From positions 1 to 28,852 of the forward strand of contig CALKUS010000283.1 in the NCBI GenBank assembly GCA_937996755.1: a stretch of DNA of 28,852 bases. Direction: 5' to 3'. Made by a program: the position numbers and the translations under genes. The notes beneath the pieces are model-generated. The model did not search any database and was not told the DNA's origin. It saw only the letters and a list, made by a program, of their open reading frames with translations. This document shows positions 1-8,500 of this stretch, in pieces (position 1 is the first letter of the stretch; each line of letters begins with the position of its first letter). The DNA is from an uncultured Pseudomonadota bacterium (GTDB lineage Bacteria; Pseudomonadota; Gammaproteobacteria; Xanthomonadales; Ahniellaceae).

Positions 1-846
1 GTCGGCGTGTTCGCCGGCCTCTCGCTCGCGATCGCATTCTGGCTTTCCGCGCGCGTGTTGCGCCCCGTGACCGACCTCGTCGCGCGCGTGAGCACGTTCG
101 AACGCGGCCAGCGGCCCGACCCGCTCGCGCCGCATTTCGCACCCGACGAAGTCGGTCGCCTCGCATCTGCGCTCGACGACTACGCGGAGCGCCTCACCGA
201 GCTCGTCGACCGCGACCGCGCGTTCAATGCCGATGTGAGCCACGAGTTGCGCACGCCGCTCGCGATCATCCGCGGCGCGTCCGAGCTGCTGCTCACGCAG
301 GACGGCCTCGACGAGAAGACGCGCGAGCGCATCCGCCGCATCGATCGCGCGGCGCGCCAGTCGACCGAGCTGACGCAGGCGCTGCTGCTGCTGTCGCGCA
401 ACGAGCGCCAGGCGCCGAGCGACGGCGAGACCTCGGACGTCGCGCAGGTGGTCGACTCGGTGATCGAAACGCATCGCACGCAGCTCGGTTCGAAGCCCGT
501 CGAGGTGGAAGTCGTCCGGCGCGCGTCGCCGCACGTGGCGGCGCCGCCGGCGGTGCTCGCGGTCGCGCTCGGCAACCTGGTCGGCAACGCGTTCAAGTAC
601 ACGCAGGCCGGGCGCGTGACCGTGCGCATCGAGGACGACGGCGTGACGGTCGAGGACACCGGTCCCGGTTTCAAGGAACAGTCGGGCAAGCTGTTCGAGC
701 GTGGCTATCGCGGCGAGAACACGACGGGCAAGGGCGCCGGCCTTGGCCTCGCGATCGTGCGCCGGCTGTGCGACCTCTACGGCTGGCGCGTCTCGCTCGC
801 GCCCCGTCCCGAAGGCGGTGCGATCGCCACGCTCGCTTTCGGCTGA
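1..846 (+). CDS. Sensor histidine kinase, 5'-truncated
   Basis: This is the C-terminal part of a membrane two-component sensor kinase; the reading frame is open to the window edge, so the N-terminus lies outside. What remains starts in the last transmembrane helix (a hydrophobic stretch ending near VLRPV) and runs into a HAMP linker. A HisKA dimerisation domain follows with the phospho-acceptor histidine in FNADVSHELRTPL (about 79 residues after the GTG at 7). The HATPase_c domain shows an N box (GNLVGNAFKYT), a G1 box (VEDTGPGF) and a G2 box (GKGAGLGLAIV). All catalytic motifs look intact. The response regulator is probably upstream, outside the window. A 77-bp gap separates it from the next gene, which belongs to a different kind of signalling system, so a functional link is only inferred. 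Confidence 0.93.
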   Translation, partial: VGVFAGLSLAIAFWLSARVLRPVTDLVARVSTFERGQRPDPLAPHFAPDEVGRLASALDDYAERLTELVDRDRAFNADVSHELRTPLAIIRGASELLLTQDGLDEKTRERIRRIDRAARQSTELTQALLLLSRNERQAPSDGETSDVAQVVDSVIETHRTQLGSKPVEVEVVRRASPHVAAPPAVLAVALGNLVGNAFKYTQAGRVTVRIEDDGVTVEDTGPGFKEQSGKLFERGYRGENTTGKGAGLGLAIVRRLCDLYGWRVSLAPRPEGGAIATLAFG

Positions 847-923
847 GCTGCCCTTTGGTGCGAGTTCCAGATCTGCGCCGTGGCGTGCGGGCGGTGAGGG
901 GTCCCACGACGTAGACTCAAGGC

Positions 924-2831
924 ATGGTCCGCAAGCGCCACAGCCTGGCCACGCGGCTCGCTGCGTGGCTGTTCATCGGCGGGCTCGTGCCGCTGCTGCT
1001 GCTCGCGCTCGCGATCTACGCGGGCGCCCGCGACCAGATGCTCGAGCGCGCGCGGGCGGACGCGCGCGACCTCGCGGTGCAGACGGCTTCGGCGATCGAC
1101 GCCAGCTTCCGCTCGGTGCGCGCGTCGGCCACGATGCTCGCGCGCGACATCTCGTTCGCGCAGCCGAGCGAAGCGCAGATCATCGAGCTCGCGCGCACTC
1201 ACGCGCTCTACAATCCGCAGCTGTTCGGCGTGCTGTTCGTGCAGGCACCGCACGCGTACCTGGCCGATCGCGAGTATTACGGCTTCTATCTCTCGCCCGA
1301 CGAAGACGTGCTCTACCAGCGCGACCTCGCGGCGGACGACTACCGCTACTGGCAGCGCGACTGGTACCTGCGCACGCTCGCCGCGAACGAGCCGTGGTGG
1401 TCGAACCCGTACCACTACGTCGCCGGCGACATCGACCTCGTCACGATCAACGTGCCGGTCGATCGCGAGCACGACGGTCGCGTCGTGCGCATCGGGCAGG
1501 TGAGCGTGGACCTGCCGCTGCGCCGCGTGTTCGACGTCGTGCGCGGCTTCGACCTCGACCAGCGCCGCCAGGCGCTCGTGCTCGCGGCCGACGGCAGCAT
1601 CGTCTGGCCGCGGCAGCCGAACGCAGCGCCGGGCGGGCTCACGCTCGCGCAGCTCGTGCAGAAGGGACACCCCGAGCTCGCCGGGCTGCTTCCCGGCGGA
1701 CGGCCGGATGCGCAGCTGATCGTCGCGCCCGTCGCGGAAACCGGCTGGCGCGTCGCGCTGCGCGTGTCCGACGACGAGCTGCTCGCGCCGTTGCGCGGCG
1801 TGCGCGACCGCCTGCTCTGGATGGGCGGCCTCGGCGTGCTCGCGCTCGCCCTGCTGGTCGGTTTCGCGCTGCGGCAAGAGCTGCGGCCGCTCGAAGCGCT
1901 CACGCGCTCGGCAGCGCATTTCGCGCGCGGCGAGTTCGACTGGCCGTTGCCCGAGCACCGCGGTCGCGACGAAGTGGGCGTGCTCGTGCGCGCGCTCGGC
2001 CATGCACGCGATTCGCTGCGCCGGCACGTGGCCGAGCTCGCCGAGGCGACGGCCGCGCGCGAGCGTCTGGAGAGCGAGCTCGCGATCGCGCGCGAGATCC
2101 AGATGGCGATGCTGCCGCGCGACCACCAGCTCGACCTCGACGGGCGGCACCTCGAGATCGCCGCCGTGCTCGAGCCGGCCAAGGCGGTCGGTGGCGACTT
2201 CTACAACTACTTCGCGATCGACGAGCACGTCGTCGGATTCTATATCGGCGACGTCTCCGACAAGGGCGTACCGGCCGCGCTGTTCATGGCGCGCGCGAGC
2301 ACGCTGCTGGAAGTCGCGCTGCGCCGGCTCGCCGCGCCCGGCGCGGTGCTGCGCGAAGTCGGCCAGGCGATCGCGCTGGACAACGACGCCGCGATGTTCG
2401 CGACCGTGCTCTGCGGCACCGTGCACGTGGGGCGCGGCACGATCGTGCTCGCGAGCGCGGGCCACGATCCGCCGTTGCGTCTGCGTGGCGGCACGCGACG
2501 CGAATGGCTGCCCGTGCAGCCCGGCCCGGCGCTCGGCTTCGAGGAGCACGCCGACTATCCCGAGTGGCGTGGCACGCTCGGACCGGGCGACGCGATCGTC
2601 GCGTTCACCGACGGGGTGACCGAGGCCAGCGATCGCGCGGGCGTGATGTTCGGCACCGACCGCATCGAAGCGACGTTGCACGAGGCGGGCGACGGCACCG
2701 CGCACGGCCTGGCCGGCTCGCTGCAGGTGGCGGTGCGGCGCTTCGAAGCGGATGCGCCGCCCTCCGACGACCTGACCGTGCTCGTGCTGCGCTACCAGCC
2801 GGAGGCGAAGGACCATGCAGCTGCAGCTTGA
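924..2831 (+). CDS. RsbU/SpoIIE-type membrane serine phosphatase with HAMP domain
   Basis: A 635-residue PP2C-family phosphatase that would dephosphorylate an anti-anti-sigma (STAS) protein in a partner-switching cascade. Order of parts: transmembrane helix at about 14-36, an extracytoplasmic Cache-like sensor region (about 37-290, rich in W and Y), a second helix at about 296-314, a HAMP linker, a short helical linker, and a SpoIIE phosphatase domain from about 385 to the end. Metal-binding aspartates are visible in VGGDFY (D425), GDVSDKG (D443), FTDGVTEA (D563) and PSDDLTV (D615/D616). The gene overlaps the next by 17 bp, consistent with an operon with the RsbW-like and RsbV-like genes. The start has only a weak Shine-Dalgarno; TAGACT lies at 912-917, close enough that a leaderless message is possible. 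Confidence 0.93.
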   Translation: MVRKRHSLATRLAAWLFIGGLVPLLLLALAIYAGARDQMLERARADARDLAVQTASAIDASFRSVRASATMLARDISFAQPSEAQIIELARTHALYNPQLFGVLFVQAPHAYLADREYYGFYLSPDEDVLYQRDLAADDYRYWQRDWYLRTLAANEPWWSNPYHYVAGDIDLVTINVPVDREHDGRVVRIGQVSVDLPLRRVFDVVRGFDLDQRRQALVLAADGSIVWPRQPNAAPGGLTLAQLVQKGHPELAGLLPGGRPDAQLIVAPVAETGWRVALRVSDDELLAPLRGVRDRLLWMGGLGVLALALLVGFALRQELRPLEALTRSAAHFARGEFDWPLPEHRGRDEVGVLVRALGHARDSLRRHVAELAEATAARERLESELAIAREIQMAMLPRDHQLDLDGRHLEIAAVLEPAKAVGGDFYNYFAIDEHVVGFYIGDVSDKGVPAALFMARASTLLEVALRRLAAPGAVLREVGQAIALDNDAAMFATVLCGTVHVGRGTIVLASAGHDPPLRLRGGTRREWLPVQPGPALGFEEHADYPEWRGTLGPGDAIVAFTDGVTEASDRAGVMFGTDRIEATLHEAGDGTAHGLAGSLQVAVRRFEADAPPSDDLTVLVLRYQPEAKDHAAAA

Positions 2832-3225
2832 ACTGCGCAACGACCTGGCCAGCCTCGAGGACGCCGTGGCGGCGCTCGAAAGCCGGCTGCTGGAACACGC
2901 GCTGCCGCGGCCCGTCGTCGACGATGCGCGGCTGATCGCCGAGGAGATCCTCGCGAACGCGATCCGCCACGGGATGGTGCAGCACGAAGTGCATACGCTC
3001 GCGATCCGCGCCGAGCGCGAAGGGCAGCGGCTGCGCATGGAGTTCCACGACGACGGGGCCGCGTACAACCCGCTGGTGGCGCCTGCGCCGCCGATCGATG
3101 CACCGATCGAGCATCGTCCGATCGGCGGGCTGGGCGTGTTCCTCGTCTGCGAAGTCGCGGAGTCCGTCCGGTACGAGCGCCGCGACGGCCGCAACGTGCT
3201 CGAAGTCGTCCTCAGGATCAACTGA
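2815..3225 (+). CDS. RsbW-like anti-sigma factor / GHKL serine kinase
   Basis: A 136-residue stand-alone GHKL ATPase of the RsbW/SpoIIAB type. In this family the protein binds a sigma factor or other target, and phosphorylates the STAS antagonist to release itself. The N box (EEILANAIRHGM), the G1 region (DDGAAYNP) and the glycine-rich lid (GGLGVFLV) are all present, and the length is typical. Its ribosome binding site (GGAGG and AAGG at 2801-2811) lies inside the 3' end of the phosphatase gene, and the start overlaps that gene by 17 bp. It sits between the phosphatase and the STAS gene, which together make a complete partner-switching triad. No sigma factor gene is in the window, so the output target is unknown. 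Confidence 0.9.
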   Translation: MQLQLELRNDLASLEDAVAALESRLLEHALPRPVVDDARLIAEEILANAIRHGMVQHEVHTLAIRAEREGQRLRMEFHDDGAAYNPLVAPAPPIDAPIEHRPIGGLGVFLVCEVAESVRYERRDGRNVLEVVLRIN

Positions 3226-3241
3226 ACGGGAGCAAGCGCAC

Positions 3242-3628
3242 ATGGACATCGCCATCGCCATCGACACCGCCACGGGCGACACGCGGCGCGTGCACGTCTC
3301 GGGCAAGCTGGACACTCACACGTTCGCGACGTTCGACCGCGACGTCGCGCCGCTGCTCGAGTCGACGGCCGTGACGACGCTCGTGCTCGACCTCGCCGAG
3401 CTCTCGTACATCTCGAGCGCGGGCGTTCGCTCCGTGTTCAAGGCGCGGAAGGTGCTCGCATCGCGTGGCGGTCGCGTGCTCGTGGTCAACCTGCAGCCGC
3501 AGATCCGCAAGGTGTTCGACATCGTGAAGGCCGTACCCGTCGCGGACGTTTTCGCATCGCAGCGTGAGCTCGACGATTACCTCGACACGATGCAGAAGAA
3601 GGTGCTGGGACAGGCGGACGAGGATTGA
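3242..3628 (+). CDS. STAS-domain anti-sigma factor antagonist (RsbV/SpoIIAA-like)
   Basis: A 128-residue single STAS domain. The ATG at 3242 follows a GGGAG ribosome binding site at 3228-3232 and is preferred over upstream in-frame starts that would run into the RsbW-like gene. The phosphorylation loop reads YISSAGVRS with the candidate phospho-serines at 58/59, matching the position of the regulatory serine in SpoIIAA/RsbV. By family logic, the unphosphorylated form binds the RsbW-like protein, the kinase phosphorylates it, and the RsbU-like phosphatase resets it. The C-terminus is short and charged (KKVLGQADED). It is the last gene of the module; the array of GAGTCY repeats begins 29 bp after its stop. 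Confidence 0.92.
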   Translation: MDIAIAIDTATGDTRRVHVSGKLDTHTFATFDRDVAPLLESTAVTTLVLDLAELSYISSAGVRSVFKARKVLASRGGRVLVVNLQPQIRKVFDIVKAVPVADVFASQRELDDYLDTMQKKVLGQADED

Positions 3629-3657
3629 ATGGCACCTGCGATTCGATGCGAGCGTTC

Positions 3658-3783
3658 GAGTCCGAGTCCGAGTCTGAGTCCGAGTCTGAGTCTGAGTGCG
3701 CAAGCCGACAGGCTCTCGCCGGGCCGGATGCTTGAACCTCGCGCGACTCGGCGGTGTACTCGCTCTCAGACTCAGACTCAGAG
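3658..3783. repeat. Inverted pair of GAGTCY hexamer microsatellites
   Basis: Six head-to-tail GAGTCC/GAGTCT units plus a partial seventh run from 3658 to 3697. Three CTCAGA units, the reverse complement of the same repeat, run from 3765 to 3783. Positions 3682-3696 pair perfectly with 3765-3779 (15 bp), leaving a 68-nt loop; other registers are possible because the units are repeated. The right arm overlaps an alternative in-frame start (GTG 3754) of the downstream acetyltransferase, where it would encode a short Ser-Asp run. Confidence 0.85.
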
Positions 3784-3792
3784 CCTCTCCTC

Positions 3793-4284
3793 GTGACCAG
3801 TCCCATCCGACTCCGTGCTGCAACCGCCGCCGACTGTCCGCTCATCCTCTCCTTCATTACCGAGCTCGCCGAATACGAGCAGCTCGCGCACGAAGTCGTC
3901 GCGACGGTCGATGGCCTGCGCGAGCGGTTGTTCGGCGCGACGCCGCGCGCGGAAGTCGTGATCGCGGAGCTGGACGGCGCGCCGGTCGGCTTCGCGCTGT
4001 TCTTCCACAACTTCTCGACGTTCACCGGCAAGGCCGGCCTCTACCTCGAGGACCTCTACGTGCGGCCGACCGCGCGCGGCGCGGGCGTGGGCAAGCGGCT
4101 GATGCAGCACCTGGCGCAGCTCGCCGTTGCACGCGACTGCGCGCGATTCGAATGGGCGGTGCTGGACTGGAACGCACCCGCGATCGCGTTCTATCGCTCG
4201 ATCGGCGCGGTGGGGATGGACAGCTGGCGGGCGCAGCGCCTCGCCGGCGAAGCGCTCGCGAAGCTGGCCGCTGAAGCACCGTGA
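3793..4284 (+). CDS. GNAT family N-acetyltransferase, spermidine/diamine-acetyltransferase-like
   Basis: A 163-residue acetyl-CoA-dependent N-acetyltransferase. The sequence resembles the SSAT/thialysine acetyltransferase branch: LAEYEQLAHEV near the N-terminus, FFHNFSTFTGKAGLYLEDLYV in the middle, the acetyl-CoA loop RGAGVGKRLM, and VLDWNAPAIAFYRSIGA near the end. Likely substrates are polyamines or lysine analogues, but this is by family only. I chose GTG 3793 because homologues of this type begin close to the IRLRAAT stretch. GTG 3754 is in frame and would add 13 residues encoded partly by the inverted hexamer repeat. No strong ribosome binding site is seen for either start. The gene converges on ilvE. 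Confidence 0.88.
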   Translation: MTSPIRLRAATAADCPLILSFITELAEYEQLAHEVVATVDGLRERLFGATPRAEVVIAELDGAPVGFALFFHNFSTFTGKAGLYLEDLYVRPTARGAGVGKRLMQHLAQLAVARDCARFEWAVLDWNAPAIAFYRSIGAVGMDSWRAQRLAGEALAKLAAEAP

Positions 4285-4291
4285 CGCGGAA

Positions 4292-4363
4292 TCAGGCCGG
4301 CAGCGCGATTTCCTTGCTGTGGCCGCCGACGTTCAGCACGCGACGAGCGGCCGGCAGGCTCAT
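4292..4363 (-). pseudogene. Possible 5' stump of a class I SAM methyltransferase gene
   Basis: A 23-codon frame starts with an ATG that overlaps the ilvE stop (ATGA at 4360-4363) and ends in TGA at 4292-4294. The peptide contains RVLNVGGHSKEIALP. From memory this resembles the N-terminus of a family of SAM-dependent methyltransferases that begin with xRVLNVGGxSKxIPLP. Only the first glycine-rich strand of the Rossmann fold is left, so it cannot be a working enzyme. It is either a remnant of a gene once coupled to ilvE, or a coincidence in a short frame. Confidence 0.45.
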
Positions 4364-5277
4364 GCCGGTTCCAGCCAGCCGTACTTGTCCGGCGTGCGGC
4401 CGGTGAACAGGCCGAAGTAGAGCTCCTGCATGCGCCGCGTGAGCGGACCGGCCTTGCCTTCGCCGATCTGCTTGCCGTCCACCGAGCGGATCGGCGTCAC
4501 TTCGGCCGCCGTGCCGCACATGAAGACTTCGTCCGCGAGGTACAGGTATTCGCGCGGCAGGTCGCGCTCGACCACCTTGATCCCCACGTCCTGCGCGAGC
4601 GTCATCAGCGTATGGCGCGTGATGCCGTTGAGCAGCGCGGCCGACACCGGCGTCGTGTGCAGCGTGCCGTTGAACACGAGGAACAGGTTCTCGCCCGCGC
4701 CTTCGCTGATCAGGCCGGTCGATGCGAGCGCGATGCCTTCGCCGAAGCCGAGCCGGCGCGCTTCGCGCGCGACGAGCTGGCCGGACAGGTAATTGCCGCC
4801 GGCTTTCGCGCCCGCCGGAATGGTGTTCGGCGCAAAGCGCTGCCAGCTCGACACGCACGCGTCGATGCCCTGCTCGAGCACGCCGGCGCCGAGGTACGCG
4901 CCCATCTCCCACGCCGCGACAATCACGTCGACGGGCGTGTCGGCCGACAGGCCGAAGCCACCGAGCCCGCGGAACGCGAGCGGGCGCAGGTACGCCTTCT
5001 TCAGCCCGTTCGCGGCGATCGCTTCGCGGCATGCGGCGACGAGCTGCGGCAGCGTGTAAGGAATCGGCATGTCGTAGATCTTCGCCGAGTCGTACAGGCG
5101 CTTCAGGTGGTCGGTCAGGCGGAAGATCGCCTGGCCGTTCGGCGTCTCGTACGAACGGATGCCCTCGAACACCGACGAGCCGTAGTGCAGCGCATGCGCC
5201 ATCACGTGCACGGTCGCCTCGGCCCAGGGCTTGATCCGGCCGTTGTGCCAGATGTGCGAGGGATAGGTCTGCGCCAT
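4360..5277 (-). CDS. ilvE: Branched-chain amino acid aminotransferase
   Basis: A 305-residue fold-type IV PLP aminotransferase that exchanges the amino group between glutamate and the 2-oxo acids of leucine, isoleucine and valine. The PLP lysine is K158 in AGAKAGGNYLSG, matching K159 of the E. coli enzyme. Other family marks are HYGSSVFEGIRSY near residue 35, YLRPLAFRG, and ISEGAGENLFLV. Length is normal. The start at 5277 has GGAG seven bases upstream (5285-5288); an upstream in-frame ATG at 5330 would add a low-complexity leader and is less likely. It stands alone rather than with ilvGMDA-type genes. The 5' leader carries a 13-bp inverted repeat, and the 3' end overlaps a methyltransferase-like stump. 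Confidence 0.96.
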   Translation of the reverse strand: MAQTYPSHIWHNGRIKPWAEATVHVMAHALHYGSSVFEGIRSYETPNGQAIFRLTDHLKRLYDSAKIYDMPIPYTLPQLVAACREAIAANGLKKAYLRPLAFRGLGGFGLSADTPVDVIVAAWEMGAYLGAGVLEQGIDACVSSWQRFAPNTIPAGAKAGGNYLSGQLVAREARRLGFGEGIALASTGLISEGAGENLFLVFNGTLHTTPVSAALLNGITRHTLMTLAQDVGIKVVERDLPREYLYLADEVFMCGTAAEVTPIRSVDGKQIGEGKAGPLTRRMQELYFGLFTGRTPDKYGWLEPA

Positions 5278-5300
5278 GGGCGGGCTCCGGAGGGCGGGAA

Positions 5301-5346
5301 GCCCGCTGCTGCGGGCGAAGGGCGCCATGGTGACGCAGCAGCGGGC
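5301..5346 (-). promoter_or_regulatory. Inverted repeat in the ilvE leader
   Basis: Positions 5301-5313 and 5334-5346 are perfect 13-bp reverse complements separated by 20 nt. In the ilvE transcript the stem would end about 23 nt before the start codon. The downstream arm also contains a 5-bp self-hairpin (CCCGC-tgct-GCGGG on the + strand, 5302-5315), so two exclusive folds are possible. The region can be read as a short in-frame leader peptide, but it has only two leucine codons and no Ile or Val run, so a classical attenuator is not supported. Confidence 0.5.
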
Positions 5347-5509
5347 GCGGAGCCAGTCGCCGGGCGTCGTGCCCGCGCCGGGCCACACGGCCGCCGGATG
5401 GGAGGATTCGTCCCCCCGTGGCAGCGGCCGACGACGCTATTCGCTGACAAGTTCTCACACTAGACTTGCCGCACGGACCCGCTCGGGGGCCGTCGCACCA
5501 GGGGGAAGC

Positions 5510-8500
5510 ATGGATCGCAGATTCCGCGCCGCAGCGCTGCTGTCGGCATTCTTCGGCCTTTTCCCTGTCCACGCGCTCGCCCAGAACAGCTACGACGTCT
5601 ACGTCGACTCGAACGGCGCGAACACCGGCTGCACGATCACGCTGCCCGGCGGTACGTTCGCGGGTGCGGACACGCGGCTGACCGTCACGGCGACGTCCGG
5701 TGCGGCGCCGCAGGTCACGGGCGTCAGCTACGCGCCCTGCACGGGCGGCACGTTCGGCGCGCCGGTGCCGGTCTCCGGCGCTTACCCGGTCGGCCTGAAC
5801 AACGGCATCGGCGGCAGCGACGTCATCGAGCTGGGCGCGAGCGTCCAGGCCGTGTTCCAGGGTTCGAGCTCCGCGCGCTTCGGCTTCGCCGCGCAGAACG
5901 CGACCGGCTCCGACGTGCTGTTCACCGTCAACGGCGGGCAGGGCGGCCCGATCGGGCTCGGTGTCGCTTACTCCATCCCGCTGTTCGGCCTCGGCGGCCT
6001 GTTGCTGCTGGCCGCGCTGCTGCTCGTGGTCGCGAAGCGCGCGAGCCGCCATCGCCTCACGCTGCGCCTGCTGGCGATCGGCCTGCTGCTGACGAGCGGC
6101 GTCGCGCTCGCCGCGAACTTCATCGTCGACGGCCAGGTCGGCGACTGGACCGGCGTGCCCGCCGCCGCGAACGATCCGCTGGGCGACGCGACGAACGGTT
6201 CCTCCAACATCGACCTGCGCGCCGCGTTCCTCGCGGTCGAGAACGGCACGGTGTACTTCCGCATCGACGTCGCCGACCTGCAGAACCAGGCGCCCGTCGC
6301 CACGCCGCAGGCAGTGACGACGAACGAGGACACGGCCGTCACGATCACGCTCGCGTCGACCGACCTCGAGAACGATCCGCGCACGTATTCCATCGTCACC
6401 CAGCCCGCGAACGGCACGCTCGCCGCCGTCACGCAGGTGCCGCCCGCGGGCGCCACCGTGGTGTACACGCCGAACGCGGACTTCAACGGCACCGACACGT
6501 TCACGTTCCGCGCGACGGACAACCAGGGCGCCGCGTCCGCGCCGGCCACCGTCACGATCACGGTCAACGCCGTGAACGACCGCCCGACCTTCACCGCGAC
6601 GAACCCGCCCGCCGTCAACGAAGACGCGGCCGCGCAGTCCATCGCGGGCTGGGCGACGTTCAGCGCCGGCCCGGCGAACGAGTCCGGCCAGGCCGTGCTC
6701 GCGTACACGGTCGGCAACGTCTCGAACGCAGCGCTGTTCTCCGCCGCACCCGCAGTCGCCGCGAACGGCACGCTCACGTACACGCCGGCCGCGAACGCGA
6801 ACGGCACGTCGACGTTCGACGTCGTCGTGCAGGACAACGGCGGCACCGCGAACGGCGGCTTCGACACGTCGACGGTCCAGACGTTCACGATCACCGTGGG
6901 CGCGGTCAACGACGCACCGACGTTCACGGCCGGCCCGAACCAGACGGTGCTCGAGGATGCCGGCCCGCAGACCGTGAATCCGTGGGCGACGGCCATCTCG
7001 GCGGGGCCCGCGAACGAAGCCGGCCAGGTCGTTTCGTTCAACGTCACGAACAACACGAATGCGGCGCTGTTCAGCGCCGGTCCCGCGATCGCCGCCAACG
7101 GCACGCTCACGTACACGCCGGCCGCGGACGCGAACGGCACCGCCACGATCACGCTCGTCGCGCAGGACGACGGCGGCACCGCGAACGGCGGCGTCGACAC
7201 GTCGGCCGCGCAGACGTTCACGATCACCGTCACCGCGGTCAACGATCGCCCGACGCTCACCGCGGCGAACCCGCCGGCCGTCAACGAGGACGCGGGCGTG
7301 CAGACGCTGGCTGCGTGGGCGACGTTCGTCGCGGGGCCTGCGAACGAAAGTGCGCAGGCGGTCGTCGGCTACACCGTCAGCAATGTTTCGAACGCCGCGC
7401 TGTTCGCCACGCCGCCCGCGGTCGCGAACAACGGCACGCTCACCTACACGCCTGCCGCGAACGCGAACGGCACGTCGACGTTCCAGGTGGTGGTGCAGGA
7501 CAACGGCGGCACCGCGAACGGCGGACTCGACACGTCGCTGGCGCAGACCTTCACCATCACCGTCAACGCCGTGAACGACGCGCCGTCGTTCACCGCAGGC
7601 CCGAACCAGACCGTGCTCGAGGACGCCGGCGCGCAGACCGTGAATCCGTGGGCGACGGCCATCTCCCCGGGACCGGCGGGCGAAGCCGGCCAGACCGTCG
7701 CGTTCAACGTCACCGGAAACACGAACGCCGCGTTGTTCAGCGCGGGCCCCGCGATCGCCGCGAACGGCACGCTCACCTACACGCCGGCGGCCGACGCGAA
7801 CGGCGTCGCCACGATCACGCTCGTCGCGCAGGACAACGGCGGCACCGCAAACGGCGGCGTCGACACCTCCGCCCCGCAGTCGTTCACGATCACGGTGACC
7901 GCGGTCAACGATCGCCCGACGCTCACGGCCGCGAACCCGCCGACGGTCAACGAGGACAGCGGCGCGCAGTCCGTGCCGGCCTGGGCGACGTTCTCGCCCG
8001 GCCCGGCCAACGAGGCGGGGCAGGCCGTGCTCTCGTACACCGTGAGCAACGTGTCCAACGCGGCGCTGTTCGCCACGCCGCCCGCGGTCGCGAACAACGG
8101 TACGCTCACCTACACGCTCGCTGCGAACCAGTCGGGCACCAGCACGTTCGACGTCGTCGTGCGCGACAACGGCGGTGTCGCCAACGGCGGCATCGACACC
8201 TCCGTGACGAGCACGTTCACGATCACCGTGACGGGAATCAACGATGCGCCGTCCTTCACCGCGGGTCCGAACCAGACGGTGAACGAGGACGCCGGCGCGC
8301 AGACCGTGAATCCGTGGGCAACCGCGATCAGCGCCGGACCGAACGAAGCCGGCCAGACGGTGGCGTTCAACGTCACGGCGAACACGAACGTCGCGCTGTT
8401 CAGCGCGGGCCCGGCCGTGTCGCCGACCGGCGTGCTCACCTACACGCCCGCCGCGAATGCGAACGGCACGGCGACGATCACGCTCGTCCTCCAGGACAAT

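Noticed and set aside
777..3221. An 814-codon minus-strand frame opposite the partner-switching genes
   Set aside because: Antisense shadow of three genes with complete catalytic motifs on the + strand.
3754..3792. Longer start (GTG 3754) of the GNAT gene through the hexamer repeat
   Set aside because: The added residues are low-complexity Ser/Asp from the repeat and homologues as I recall them start near 3793; kept only as an alternative.
5278..5333. Leader peptide for attenuation of ilvE
   Set aside because: The in-frame leader from ATG 5330 has no cluster of Leu, Ile or Val codons, and no terminator with a T-run follows.
5440..5466. Sigma-70 promoter for the giant gene (TAGACT at 5461-5466)
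   Set aside because: The -10-like hexamer has no -35 at proper spacing; too weak to list as a feature.
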